DNA from: Taudactylus pleione
Lineage: Eukaryota; Chordata; Amphibia; Anura; Myobatrachidae
Assembly: GCA_031769625.1 (NCBI GenBank)
Contig: JAUIMM010000637.1
Coordinates: 667,001-731,000 of the forward strand
Direction: 5' to 3'
DNA length: 64,000 bases
The notes beneath the pieces were generated by a model that worked only from the letters and a program-made list of their open reading frames with translations, was not told the origin of the DNA and did no database searches. Below, in pieces: positions 22,291-33,240 of the stretch. Position numbers and translations under genes: made by a program. How positions within the stretch are numbered: the first letter of the stretch is position 1; each line of letters begins with the position of its first letter.

Positions 22291-22812
22291 GGGCCTGATT
22301 CATTATGGATCACAACTGCGATTGCAATAGCGTCTACGCACGTAGTCTCACTGCGATGATATGCTAATCCATTGCGATTGCTATGCTGCCGCAGCACAAC
22401 ATAAGGACCCCCACTTTACCTTACACACATCCGTAATCCTTAGCAAGACTGTGAAACCATCGGTAACATTGAGTACCATCGCAGCCTCACGCACACTTGC
22501 ACAAGCTCTGACCTTACTCAGAAATTGCTAACTTCAGCGCACACTATGAGGCCTCAGGCTGCGAGAGCATCGCAGTGGATAATTTATGCACGCCCCTGAA
22601 ACGGCGTTCAAACGCACTGGCATGCCTGCGTTTCCCCAACCCCCTCATCACCACCCACAAACGGAACTTCCTGTCAATCACTCTGCGATGAGTCTGCGTA
22701 GTCCCGGTCACAGTGGCCGGTTCACGCACACACTCTGCGATACATACGCAGAAAGTAACAATCGGCCGATTATGTACGTATTAGCAACTGCGTTCCTAGC
22801 TGAATCAGGCCC
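22291..22812. mobile_element. GGGCCTGATTCA-family MITE, complete
   Basis: Ends GGGCCTGATTCA and TGAATCAGGCCC are inverted. TAA duplicates at 22288-22290 and 22813-22815. The interior is rich in GCGATTGC-type words and CpG. The 3-bp TAA duplication again points to a Harbinger-type transposase acting in trans. Confidence 0.8.
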
Positions 22813-23121
22813 TAAGTTCCTAGGTGTGTGTCCTATAATATAACTTACCAGGCTTTCATCACAAACTGCTGTTGGCTGATGGACAAAGAAAACATACGTG
22901 GTCGGATTCTTTTGCTATTATGAATAACACTCTCAGCCACCCTGTGAACATGTTCTATCTTGTTTCGTATTGTTGAAGCAGGGAATAAAGTAAAATTCTC
23001 CATAACTACATCCTTTATATAAGGGAATCCCCCAGCAATAAATAAAGTAGCCTAAGACACATATTGCAGTCACAAAACAGGAAGTGAGAAACTATATAAA
23101 TTGGACTGCAATTAACATTTA

Positions 23122-23298
23122 GGGATCTATTTACTAAGCTGTGTTAGGAGATAAAGTGAACGGAGATATGGTACCAGCCAATCGGCTCCTAACTGCCAAG
23201 TCACAGGCTGTGTTTGAAAAGTGGCAGTTAGGAGCTGATTGGCTGGTACCTTATCACCGTTCACTTTATCTCCTAACACAGCTTAGTAAATAGACCCC
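23122..23298. mobile_element. Hairpin MITE, family C copy 1
   Basis: GGGATCTATTTACTAAGCTG and CAGCTTAGTAAATAGACCCC are inverted, and the element folds along almost its whole 177 bp (GATAAAGTGAACGG and CCGTTCACTTTATC, GGCTCCTAACTGCCA and TGGCAGTTAGGAGC). TTA duplicates at 23119-23121 and 23299-23301. Confidence 0.85.
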
Positions 23299-23362
23299 TT
23301 AGTTTTGAGTAAAATGAAAGCATTTCTTTGAGTAGAGCTGGATTAGAATTCTTATGCATTTA

Positions 23363-23578
23363 GGGCCTGATTCAGGGATGTATGCAATGCTGATATTTAT
23401 GCAGAACGAGCGATTGGTAGCCATTGCGTATGCGCGTAAGCCGCACAGCACATGCGCAGCAATTGATTTGCGATTACGCTCGCACAGAGGAATCACTCTC
23501 AAAGTGAGTGACAGGTAGTCAGCGTTTGGGGGAGGTAAGGGGGGGTTAGATAAACGCAGGCATGTCGGACCGTTTAAA
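23363..23578. repeat. GGGCCTGATTCA-family MITE, left part
   Basis: Starts GGGCCTGATTCAGGGATG after TTA. It is interrupted at 23579 by another MITE, and its right end was not found. Confidence 0.5.
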
Positions 23579-23880
23579 CCATACTTGCCTACCTTGTAAT
23601 TTCTCTTCCCGGGAGAAGCCCGGGTAAGAGAGGCAGAAAGGTGGCGATGGGGGCGGGGCCTGACATTTAGCATAATTAAGCCCGTGCCCCCTCACGGTAA
23701 AATCGCCTCGATTGGCTAACATTTACATAGGGGGTGGTGCCAAATTAGGTGATTAATGTACAATCGTGTCATTAAGCCCCGCCCCCTACACGGAGACCCG
23801 CGATCGGCGCAGGCATTCTCATTCTGCCCACTTCACTAGGAAGTGGGCAGAATGAAGGCCGGGAGGGTAGACATGTATGG
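23579..23880. mobile_element. CATACTTGCCTACC-type MITE
   Basis: CCATACTTGCCTACC at the left and GGTAGACATGTATGG at the right are inverted, and TTTAAA flanks both sides. Interior hairpin CTTCCCGGGAGAAGCCCGGG and repeated GGGGCGGGGC words. The family recurs at 39873, 43040-43320 and in scraps. Confidence 0.75.
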
Positions 23881-24020
23881 TTTAAAGTAACACTGTTTTC
23901 AGGGTGTGCATAAATGAGGTACACTTTGCTGCTAATTACTGCACACCAGCCGGTTTATCTCTCTGGAATCTGCAGCAGAATTTCTTTATCCGGATACACA
24001 GAGCACGGAGGAAGATTATA

Positions 24021-24327
24021 GTGCATACCTCCCAACTTTCGAAGTCAAAGAAGAGGGACGCCTGAAAAGGGGGCGTGGCTTCACTAAAAGGGACGGGGCG
24101 TCTAGAAAACGGGGCGGAGTCTCGCGGCAACCCCCGTTTCCGTCACTATAGGGGGCATGCCCAGAACTCTCCAAGATACTAGGCATCTGTTCACCTTCTG
24201 CACACCCGGTTTGTGCTTTCCCCAACTTCCCCTCCACCGCGGGACACTGTGACCTGCGGGGGGACAGCGGGACAGTCCCAGAAAAACAGGACTGTCCCAC
24301 TGAATGCGGGACAGTTGGGAGGTAGTG
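24021..24327. mobile_element. CATACCTCCCAAC-type MITE
   Basis: AGTGCATACCTCCCAACTTT at the left is matched by the inverted CAGTTGGGAGGTAGTG at the right. The interior contains GGGACAGTCCCAGAAAAACAGG and GACTGTCCC, a local hairpin. A degenerate relative lies at 52316-52560. Confidence 0.65.
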
Positions 24328-24824
24328 TACTATCTTCCTATACCAACAGCATTAAGGTGTATGGTCAGAATCCACACTGTTTGCCTTTGGCTACATCAGA
24401 CACATTGCCTGGCCAGGTATGTGAGTCTGTGGAAATTAACGTACAGTACCACTGGGCTCAGTCGGGGAAGTCCTGAGAGTATACAGATTATTTATGCATG
24501 GACTGCTTTAATAAAGCCTGCCCTTTTTTAATTAGACCAAAAGACAAGACTATTAAAGCACACTTTTTAAAATTTTGTAATTTTTCATGTTTTATTTTTA
24601 CTTTATACCTGCTTTGTGACTGGAGGATATGACTGCTTCAGCTTAATATAATACTAACTGGAGGATAAGACTGCATCAGCCTAATATAACACTAACAACA
24701 CTGCTTTAAGACTGTGACATATATGCAAATTAATGCTCTGGTTGGCATCATTGGCTTTATAAGACTGGCAGGAATGCAGATAATCCGATAAGACTACCTC
24801 ATAGTTTGTAGCAGAGATATATTG
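24328..24824. other. Unassigned, with a short tandem duplication
   Basis: ACTGGAGGATAWGACTGCWTCAGC occurs twice in tandem near 24618-24700. No gene. Confidence 0.4.
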
Positions 24825-25632
24825 AGGGGTATTCAATATGGGAGCGAAAAGTCCGTGCTGGAATTTTCGCTCCATATCGGAGATTTTTCAGGGAAACTAT
24901 ATACGCTTTATCCCCGTATTCAATATAAAATGTACGAAAACGGGACCTGGCGAAGTGGGATTTGCGATAAACTACGAAATTTACCTGGAAAAAATTGTAG
25001 GACCCCCTAAAGTTGTAAAAACATGGGGGATCACTATGGGTACCCCCGTTTTAGCCTGCAAATTAAAGTCGGGGATTTAAATAGCCGCAGCAGGTGTTTT
25101 TTTTCCGACACTGAAGAAGTGTTGCAGAAGAGCACCTTTTTTTGTTTTTTTAAGTGGTCCCATCAAATTTGGGGTACATGAAAATGGGTACTAGCATATT
25201 TTTAAGTCCCTACAGTCTTTATTTAAAAATTCTGCAAATATGCACCTGCCGCTAATAGCCTATTCTAGAATACACCTGCCGCATACTTGCAGAATAGCCC
25301 TGAACCTATTTCCCTATTTCCCTTTTTTTTTCACCCCAATTTTTAAATTAATTTTTTGGGGTGTCCCTATTTTTTTTTTTTTTACACAGTTATTTTTAAA
25401 ATGTCATTCTCAGGGGTGCAGGCTATTTTTTTTAAGCCTGCACCCCTAAACCCCAATTCTGCCCTTTTTTTCGCCACCTATTCAGTGGTGAAAAGTTATC
25501 CCCGTTCTTTTTCAAAGACTTTTCGAACCTGCGAAAAGTCTTTGAAATTGAATACAGTGTAAAACTAAAATCTGCGATAATGACGTCATAGGTGCGATAT
25601 TAACGCAAAAACTGATTTTTTTTAATTCCCCT
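24825..25632. mobile_element. Harbinger-type MITE, family A copy 2
   Basis: Left AGGGGTATTCAATATGGGAG matches 531, and the right end TTTTTAATTCCCCT is eroded. Internal blocks align with 531-1356 in order. TGA before and TAA after the CCCC/GGGG ends may be a decayed 3-bp duplication. Confidence 0.75.
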
Positions 25633-25690
25633 AATTGAGTTATCATTTGTGTATTACATTGTTTTATTGATGACCGGCTGGTGTGATTAT

Positions 25691-26150
25691 GGGGTTTATT
25701 CATCAACACTAAGATAACGGTTTTAAGGACATTTTCCTTCATTACCGTTATTTTAGTATTCATGAACACACTGAACACAAGAGCTATCACTGATATCTCC
25801 TGGTTAAGTTCCCCTGCGTTAACTTCCACACTCCCCATACATTAGTACATTAGTATGGGGATATGGACATTAGGCTATTCGTCAAATTTGGAAACTTATG
25901 TGTTTTCGGAATTTGATGGTGTTACTCTGCGCCATTCTCATATGGCGTATAGCGGGTTACTCTCACCTGCTTTCAACGTGAGCAGGTCCTCCTCAGCTCC
26001 CTCCGTCACTCCCTGGTCCCTCCTCCAGCTCCGGCTGATGCTCAGACTGTGTTCTCCCAACAGAACACAGTAAACGTAAAAAAAAAATATATATATATTT
26101 TTTTAACTTTACGGTTTTCTCTCCTTCAGACAGGAGGTCAGGTTCCGAGG
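25691..26150. mobile_element. TTCATCA-family MITE, right-truncated
   Basis: Begins GGGGTTTATTCATCAACACT and then follows, in reverse orientation, the interior of the element at 44022-45537 (ATATCTCCTGGTTAAG, CTTCCACACTCCCCATAC, GGAATTTGATGGTGTTACT, TGTGTTCTCCCAACAGAACACAG). It lacks the second terminus, so it ended by truncation near 26150. Confidence 0.7.
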
Positions 26151-26899
26151 CACAGAATTACCGCAGCTGTAGGCAGTACTTGGGAACCACTATCCTAGAT
26201 TATTGTGACAGATGAATCATGTAACATCATCATAGCCTGGTGCTGTTGTGGACCCCAGTGGAATCACTAGGGTTGGTGTCACCCAGTGTGGTAAATGGAC
26301 TGCACCTGAAAAGGAGGCATGGCCTCGGGTAGAAGAGGCATCAACTCACTTGAAATGGGTGTGGCTTCATTGCATCCCGCTGTTTTCATCACTCTAGGGC
26401 ATGCCCAGCACTCCCGGAGATCCTGGGTTGCCCCCAAAGACAGTCCCCACACTGCCGGCTCCTCCTCAGTGACCAGGTGTCGGGAAGCTGTCCTCGGATG
26501 GTGTCACCCTGTGCAATCCGCCCCTCCCTAGTGGGAGGGGCCACTGGGGACCCTGCTCCTTCTTTTGCCTACTTTTCAGTCTCTGGCTTTTCGTTTGCCT
26601 CCAATCCACTTCTCACATCATGACACTGCCTCTAATATATATCTGTCCTATCTGACTGTGGTGCCATCAAGGGTGTGAGGCATTGAGAATAAAGGGCACT
26701 GGCTCAAATTCAGCTATTTAGATTGAAAGTGCCAATTAGTTTTAAGACAAAACCAACCAGTCAGTTGTACTGCGCATGGGCAAATTGTCCTCTTGTGCAT
26801 GTGCAGTACGATGAAAATGTGCAGTCTTTACTGGGCATGTGTGGCATCTATGGGCTGCGCACGGGCACTGTGCTGAATGGGCAGATTTTTAGTGCACAT
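26151..26899. other. Unassigned, GC-mixed
   Basis: GAATCACTAGGGTTGGTGTCACCCAGTGTGG-like wording near 26260 suggests an old hAT remnant, but no paired end was found. No gene. Confidence 0.3.
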
Positions 26900-26902
26900 T
26901 GA

Positions 26903-27080
26903 GGGCTCTAGTTACTAAGCAGTGTTAGGAGACAGAGTGAAAAGTGATAAGGTGCCAGCCAATCAGCTCCCAACTGTCATTTTTAAAACACAGCCTGTGA
27001 GATGGTTAGCTAGTAGCTGATTGGCTGGTACCTTATCACTTTTCACTCTGTCTCCTAATACTGCTTAGCAAATAGACCCC
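26903..27080. mobile_element. Hairpin MITE, family C copy 2
   Basis: 178 bp, matching 23122-23298 throughout. Ends GGGCTCTAGTTACTAAGC and GCTTAGCAAATAGACCCC. TGA duplicates at 26900-26902 and 27081-27083. Confidence 0.85.
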
Positions 27081-27083
27081 TGA

Positions 27084-27623
27084 ATCTTTTACTGTCTCCA
27101 TTACTGCAATAAAAAAGCGATCAATTATACATCTCGAGCATTGTGCCTTTTTGTAGGTAGTACTGTACTTCCAGAGCATGAGGTGAGATCTTAATAGTGA
27201 CGTACACAGTGGTAGTATAACGTTTTCCTAATACCTCTGCCTCTATAACGAAGTATCCTACTGGCTTTTCCCACTTCTGCTGCCTATATGGATTGATGAC
27301 CTTCTTAGGACTGAGGCTCCCTTCCCCTGTTACTGTGGACATTACACCCTGTTACTGTGGACATTACACCCTCATTCATTCTGTAGGCTGCTTTTAGATT
27401 TTTGTGCCCCGCGTTACTTTTTTTTAGAAATGGGCTACTAAGTTTATACTAATATAGTCATGTATAAAATAGGTCTGGACCAAACTATGTAGAATTAAGT
27501 AATAAATAAATATATTATACATGTTAAAAAATGAACAGAAGAATGCTGGTAACGTGTTTGAAACATTATAGTTATTATAAAATTTTGATGCATGTGCTAG
27601 AGCCTCTCCACCCCACCCCATGC
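27084..27623. other. Unassigned AT-rich stretch
   Basis: A short direct repeat, CCTGTTACTGTGGACATTACAC, occurs twice at 27325-27370 (split words). The 73-residue minus frame at 27121-27342 has no recognised domain. No gene is supported. Confidence 0.35.
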
Positions 27624-27631
27624 ATGTAGAG

Positions 27632-27835
27632 CAGTGGTTCTCAAACTCGGTCCTCAGGACCCCACACAGGTCACATTATCCAGGTCACCCAGCAGGTGCA
27701 CAGGTGTATTTATTACTCACTGACATATTTTAAAAGATCCACAGGTGCAGCTAATTATTTCACTTGTGATTCTGTGAGGAGACCTGCAAAACATGCACTG
27801 TTTGGGGTCCTGAGGACCGAGTTTGAGAACCTGTG
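27632..27835. mobile_element. hAT MITE with CAGTGGTTCTCAAACT end, copy 1
   Basis: Ends CAGTGGTTCTCAAACTCGG and CCGAGTTTGAGAACCTGTG are inverted, and an 8-bp duplication ATGTAGAG lies at 27624-27631 and 27836-27843. Length 204 bp. The 8-bp duplication and CAG...CTG-like termini are hallmarks of hAT transposition. Confidence 0.9.
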
Positions 27836-28041
27836 ATGTAGAGGAAAGGAGAGCAGTGGGCTCTGGAAAAGGGGCCAAGTTTGCAGAACCCTCTACCAAA
27901 AATGATTATGAGACCCTGCCATGTAGTGTGCTATCCTTGTTCTAACTTAGTAAAAAAACATTTGTTACAAAAAAACTTTGGCTTGAACCATGAAAGCAAT
28001 GTGTATAATATACCAGCTGTTGTTCTTGGACTCTCTAGGGC

Positions 28042-28244
28042 AGAGGTTCTCAAACTCGGTCCTCAGGATCCCACACAGTTCACATTTTCCAGGTCACCCA
28101 GCAGGTGCACAGGTGTATTCATTACTCACTGACATATTTTAAAAGATCCACAGGTGGAGCTAATTATTTCACTTGTGATTCTGTGAGGAGATCTGGAAAA
28201 CATGCACTGTTTGGGGTCCTGAGGACCGAGTTTGAGAACCTGTG
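28042..28244. mobile_element. hAT MITE with CAGAGGTTCTCAAACT end, copy 2
   Basis: A 203-bp copy of the preceding element in the same orientation, with its own 8-bp duplication CTCTAGGG at 28034-28041 and 28245-28252. This shows an independent insertion, not a tandem duplication. Confidence 0.9.
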
Positions 28245-28252
28245 CTCTAGGG

Positions 28253-28544
28253 TTCAGTTTAATTGTTATTATTTATTATATACGGTTCAGTTACCCTGGG
28301 GACAGTGTGGAATCTGATTGGTCATTATTTGCACTTGTATTCCTCCAGTTGCCAATCAACAGTGCTGGCTGCTTTATGTGTGGAGAACATTAAAGCCCTC
28401 TATGTGTATACCTCCTAGTCATTCACTGTGCTATTAATATTGAATGATGTCTGACTTTCCCCATATATGTATCGTACTCATTTACTTTAGTTATTATTAT
28501 TTTTGCTGGGTACGCTATATTGTTTTTTTACCTTTCCACAATCT
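28253..28544. other. Unassigned AT-rich stretch
   Basis: No gene or repeat end recognised. Confidence 0.35.
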
Positions 28545-29018
28545 GGGCCTGATTCACATGTGGAGGCAAATGCAATCACAGCTGCGATCCGGTACGCAAC
28601 TACTGTGCGAAAATAGGCTAACGCTGTAGCCGCCTGGAAATGAATTGAGATGCTCGTCCCCATCTTTGCAGATCCATGCAAGTGCATACAAACAGGCAGC
28701 GGTGGTAATCGACCATCTGAGTGACCCTATGGTCTCGCAGAATATCCGTGGAAACTGAGACACTGGAGCCCAGTTTTCTGTATACAGGATCGCAGTAGGA
28801 TACTGAGGACACGCTCGCTTTTTTGCCAACACTCTCGTAACCACCCCCCAAATAGTCCATAAAAGTCAATCACTTTGCTAAGAAATCGACACTGCGAGCG
28901 ACATGGCTAAGGTATCTTGGCACGTGCGCTGTATGACCGCCACATAAGCGCAGCCAGCTGATAATCGCACAGCTGTGAAAATATCGCCATCCCATCCACA
29001 TCTACAGTAAATCAGGCC
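28545..29018. mobile_element. GGGCCTGATTCA-family MITE
   Basis: GGGCCTGATTCACATG at the left and AGTAAATCAGGCC at the right are inverted. The interior has CTGCGATCC-type words common to this family. Target duplication is eroded. Confidence 0.65.
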
Positions 29019-29336
29019 ACTGTTTGAAAAATTAGCAAAACGCGAAGCGATCACATTGTTAGAGGAGAAATCCTGAAAGAATATTGTGATAGTTTGTGTT
29101 CATTTTTATGCTTTTCTGGTGCTAATACATAAATACTGAGATAAAGATGTTTCTTCATAACAGAGGAATGTCTCACATAACACAGTACTGAGTCAGCTGT
29201 ACTGCCAGATAAGTTACACAGCACCAAAATCCCCTTGGAGGGAATACAGGTCGTATCTACCATTTAACACCTGTCAAGCCAGAATTCAATGCGTCACATT
29301 AATTCCAGCTGTTAAAAAAACTTTCTTGCACAGTAA

Positions 29337-29622
29337 TGGACCCCATACACCAGCGACGGATTGCTGCTATGCTGCGATCCCCACATACCGGGTAGGAGGA
29401 TGGGTGAAATAATCCAGCATGTTGGATCTCACAGATTCGCCGACCGTAATCAAAACATGATCGTGATTTGCAAATCTGTGAAATTTAACATGTAGAATTT
29501 CACCGATACTGCGACGGATCGGAGAACATCGATAGCCGCCAGTTGCCATTTCCGACCGGCGGATCTGCGTTTCCGATCCCATCGCAGGATCGGACAATAC
29601 AACGAGTGGTGTATAGGGGCCT
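29337..29622. mobile_element. Harbinger-type MITE, CCCCATACACC ends
   Basis: 286 bp. TGGACCCCATACACCA and TGGTGTATAGGGGCCT are inverted. TAA duplicates at 29334-29336 and 29623-29625. Confidence 0.8.
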
Positions 29623-29625
29623 TAA

Positions 29626-30119
29626 CATCATACTCATCGGGATCTCTACATGTTGCACATCTGCTACTACTTTGCCGAATACCAACGCCTACTAATGAAT
29701 TAGATAAGTCAACACCTTACAAACAATACCTGCAGATAGGTAACATTGGCACAATTTATATTGTGTAGATTAGTAATAGGTAAATAGATCTGCTAGTTAC
29801 ACTATATTGTGAACTGTCCATGATTTATATTACATACTGTATGTTACTGACATTGTGACCTTGCTATCAGATATGTAATAATATACTTCTGTGTTTGAAT
29901 GAGGGAATAAAGAGCCGTAGATGTTTATTAGTTCCTTCTATGAGATAAATTTATGTAACACACATTGAATTGGAAATAAATTATAGAAAAATACTTAGAT
30001 AAGTTCTAAGTATTATTGAAGTCCCTCTAGGACTGGCTGTGTCTCAAAATTATCAGTCTTCCCCCTTCAGTCCCTTTGGGTTTGAATTCACAGGAAAACA
30101 CAAGTAAAATGTAAACCCT
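29626..30119. other. Unassigned AT-rich stretch
   Basis: No gene or repeat recognised before the SINE tail begins near 30120. Confidence 0.35.
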
Positions 30120-30159
30120 CCATTTATTATTATTAACAGTGAATAATATATCGCCTATA
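30120..30159 (-). repeat. SINE tail segment (part 1 of split SINE)
   Basis: ATTTATTATTATTAAC...ATATCGCCTATA corresponds to the (AAT)n tail and GGCGNTATA end of the SINE. It continues at 32352 after the Tc1 insertion, which used a TA inside it. Confidence 0.6.
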
Positions 30160-30251
30160 CAGTCAGGTGCATAAATATTGGGACATTGACAGAATTTTCA
30201 TATTTTGGCCTCTATTCACCACCACAATGGCCTTGAAATGAAACAAACAAG

Positions 30252-30800
30252 GGGCCTGATTCAGACCCACTCGCGAGCGGCTGTCCGCTCGCAAGTGGGT
30301 CGATGTTCTGCACTGAGCATGCGCACGACGGAGGGAGCTCCGTCGTGCGCATGCGCCAGACGCGACGAGCGAAGGACTTTCCTTCGCTCGTTGTGTCTGA
30401 TCAAAGGGGGCGTGCTGTTGATGTTGATTGACAGCACGCCCCCTTTGGTGGGCGTGCCGGGGGCGTGCCTCCCTGACGGGGGCGTTCCTAAGGGAACGCC
30501 TACAGTCAGAAGCCGGCCCACTGACATCACTAGTGATGTCAGTGGGAGTGATTTTGACTCTGATAGAGCCAAAATCACTCCGGGCCTTGCGGTTGAAAAC
30601 CTCAACCGCAAGCTCCGGCTCGCAGTTTCGATGGTCGCGATGGTCAAGACCATCGCGGCCATCAAACTGCACGCTCATATAGGCTGTGGATGGTGACCCA
30701 CAGCTATACGAGCGTCCAGGAGGACGCTCCATAGTTATGGAGGACGGCCCTCATTCAGAGCGTGCGCTCTGCTCAGAGCGTACGGCTCTGAATGAGGGCC
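30252..30800. mobile_element. Multi-hairpin MITE, copy 1 (549 bp)
   Basis: Termini GGGCCTGATTCAG and CTGAATGAGGGCC. AAG flanks both sides (30249-30251 and 30801-30803). Nearly the whole element is consecutive short inverted repeats: 30265-30300; 30317-30354 (17-bp perfect arms); 30365-30391 (12-bp perfect); 30403-30446 (16-bp perfect); 30481-30500; 30517-30546 (30-bp perfect palindrome); 30547-30579; 30586-30612 (11-bp perfect); 30630-30663; 30673-30710; 30710-30729; and 30746-30800, a terminal hairpin. The overlapping open frames on both strands (up to 189 codons) are by-products of this symmetry and lack any domain. Confidence 0.9.
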
Positions 30801-30965
30801 AAGATGTGCTTTAACTGCAGACTTTCAGATTTAATTTGAGGGTAATTACATCCAAATCAGGTGAAAGGTGTAGGAATTACAACGGTTTCTATATGTGCCT
30901 CCCACTTTTTAAGGGGCCAAAAGTAATGGGACAAACTAAACAATCCTAAATCTAATTTTCACTTT

Positions 30966-31992
30966 TTAATACTTTGTTGCAAATCCTTTGCAGGCAATTA
31001 CAGCCTGAAGTCTGGAACGCATAGACTTCACCAGACGCTGGGTTTCATCCCTGGTGATGCTCTGCCAGGCCTCTACTGCAAATGTCTTCAGTTCCTGCTT
31101 GTTCTTGGGGCATTTTCCCTTCAGTTCTGTCTTCATCAAGTGAAATGCATGCTCAATCGGATTCAGGTCAGGGGATTGACTTGGCCATTGCATAACATTC
31201 CACTTTTTAGCCTTAAAAAACTCTTTGGTTGCTTTTGCAGTATGCTTCGGGTCATTGTCCATCTGCACTATGAAGCGCCGTCCAATGAGTTCTGAAGCAT
31301 TTGACTGAATATGAGCATATAATAGTGCCCGAAACACTTCAGAATTCATTCTGCTGCTTTTGTCAGCAATCACATCATCAATAAATACAAGGGAACCAGT
31401 TCCATTGGCAGCCATACATGCCCACACAATGACACTACCACCATCATGCTTCACTGATGAGGTGGTATGTTTGGATCATGAGCAGTTCCTTTCCTTTTCC
31501 ATACTCTTCTCTTCCCATCACTCTGGTACAAGTTGATCTTTGTCTCATCTGTCCATAGGAACAGAACTGTAATGGCTTTTTTAGATGTTGTTTGGCAAAC
31601 TCTAATCTGGTCTTCCTGTTTTTGAGGCTCACCAATGGTTTACATCTTGTGGTGAACCCTCTATATTCACTCTTGTGAAGTCTTCTCTTGATTGTTGACT
31701 TTGACACATATATACCTACCTCCTGGAGAGTGTCTTGATTTGGCCAACTGTTGTGAAGGGGTTTTCTTCACCAGGGAAATAATTCTTCTGTCATCCACCA
31801 CAGTTGTTTTCTGTGGTCTTCCGGGTCTTTTGTGTTGCTGAGCTCTCCGATGCGTTCTTTCTTTTTAAGAATGCTCCAAACAGTTGATTTGGCCACACCT
31901 AATGTTTTTGCTATCTCTCTGATGGGTTTGTTTTGATTTTTCAGCCTAATGATGGCTTGCTTCACTGATAGTGACAGCTCTTTGGATCTCAT
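30966..31992 (-). pseudogene. Tc1-like transposase, copy 1, frameshifted
   Basis: The minus-strand frame starts MRSKELS. Pieces in three frames together cover the whole protein seen at 50305-51340. The 162-codon C-terminal piece (31454-30966) keeps MDNDPKHT, with the second catalytic Asp, and SPDLNPIEHA, with the catalytic Glu. The spacing between them is 34 residues, giving a DD34E triad. The middle piece lacks the clean WTDE context because of small deletions near 31500-31560, and the N-terminal frame is lost near 31790-31830 (the GRPRK region). The enzyme would have cut and pasted the element at TA sites in the nucleus. This copy cannot encode a working protein as read. Confidence 0.9.
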
Positions 31993-32351
31993 ATTGAGAG
32001 TCGACAGCAACTGATTCCAAATGCAAATGTCACACCTAGAATCAACTCCAGACCTTTTACCTGCTTAATTGATAATGAAATAACGAGGGAATAGCCCACA
32101 CCTGTCCATGAAATAGCTTTTGAGTTGATAGTCCCATTACTTTTGGCCCCTTAAAAAGTGGGAGGCACATATAGAAACAGTTGTAATTCCTACACCGTTC
32201 ACCCGATTTGGATGTAATTACCCTCAAATTAAATCTGAAAGTCTGCAGTTAAAGCACATGTTGTTTGTTTCATTTCAAAGCCATTGTGGTGGTGAATAGA
32301 GGCCAAAATATGAAAATTCTGTCAATGTCCCAATATTTATGCACCTGACTG

Positions 32352-32426
32352 TATATTGCACAATACATTACAGAGAATATTTAAACGCTCACATCAGTCC
32401 CTGCACCACTGGAGCTTACAATCTAT
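32352..32426 (-). repeat. Split SINE, part 2
   Basis: ACAGAGAATATTTAAACGCTCACATCAGTCCCTGC...GAGCTTACAATCTAT (broken here into separate words) is the SINE body. It continues at 33028. Confidence 0.65.
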
Positions 32427-33027
32427 GGGCCCAATTCAGACCCATTCATTAAGATGCGTTCACTTGCTATGGGCAATTGTTGCCCGTCTGCGCATGCGTA
32501 TGCGTCTAAATATGCATGCGCGAACCAGTCACTGCGTCCGGGAATCGTGCTCTCGTAGTACACAGACTGGATGCTACTTTGAGTGGCAGACACTGACGTT
32601 TGTGGGTGGTAACAGGGGAAGGTGCTTGTGAATGGGGGAGTGGATTTGAGAACGCAGGCGTGTCTGAGCGTCAAAACAAAGTTTAATGGGTGTGCATAAT
32701 TAGCATGGAAGCGTCATTGTACACGTCACTTGGTTGTATTTCAGCCTGCAGTGATCGCAGTGCTTGCAGCGGGGTAGGGTCTACCTCAAGCTCTGCGTGC
32801 TGCTCCGATGGCTCACGATGGTTCTGATTAATCATACACTTCCTGGAGCTGACGTGTGCTAAGTCAGAAAAGTGGGCGTCTTTATATTGGCGTGCGTTCG
32901 TTCTCCCGTCACTCTCTAAGACATAGAGGGCGTCCTTACACTAGACAGTGCGATCACGGAATTTGCATACCCGGCCTCGTTTGGCTGTGAGAGAGCGCAG
33001 CTTAGCGTCCGGGTCTGAATGAGCTCC
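32427..33027. mobile_element. GGGCCNNATTCAGACC-family MITE inside SINE
   Basis: GGGCCCAATTCAGACCC and GGGTCTGAATGAGCTCC are inverted, with TAT at 32424-32426 and 33028-33030. It is 601 bp and separates SINE parts 2 and 3. Confidence 0.75.
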
Positions 33028-33240
33028 TATATTCTTTATGACACAGACTAACTAGGGTCAATTTTGCCAGAAGCCAAATATCCTCCTAAAATGCCTTTGG
33101 AGTGTTGTATAAACCAAGTGCTCCTGGGGGAAACCCACAGAAACACAGAGGAACATATAAACTCAACACAGAAGGAGCCATGGTCGAAACCCAACTCAAT
33201 CACTGTGAGGCAGCAATGCTACCCACTGTGCTTCCAATTA
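33028..33240 (-). repeat. Split SINE, part 3 with tRNA-like head
   Basis: On the minus strand it reads GTGGGTAGCATTGCTGCCTC (A-box-like), then GGGTTTCGACCATGGC (B-box-like), then the GAGTTTATATGTTCCTCTG and GTGGGTTTCCCCCAGGAGC body. A tRNA-derived RNA polymerase III promoter followed by a body and an (AAT)n tail defines the SINE. Read 33240 to 30120 minus the two insertions, it is nearly full-length. Confidence 0.7.

Larger units (their letters stand above)
30160..32351 (-). mobile_element. Tc1-like DNA transposon, copy 1 (interrupted)
   Basis: Begins CAGTCAGGTGCATAAATATT and ends with its reverse complement, flanked by TA on each side (30158-30159 and 32352-32353). The inverted repeats are about 210 bp. 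A 549-bp MITE is inserted 92 bp from the left end, and removal of that and its 3-bp duplication gives the same layout as the copy at 49946-51594. It is inserted in a SINE. Confidence 0.9.

Noticed and set aside
30163..30732. Overlapping 189-, 163- and 134-codon frames on both strands, also at 47847-48319
   Set aside because: They are by-products of the palindromic MITE; the same amino-acid strings appear on both strands because of the inverted repeats.
33160..33240. Functional tRNA gene
   Set aside because: Only A-box- and B-box-like words remain, and the sequence continues into a SINE body.
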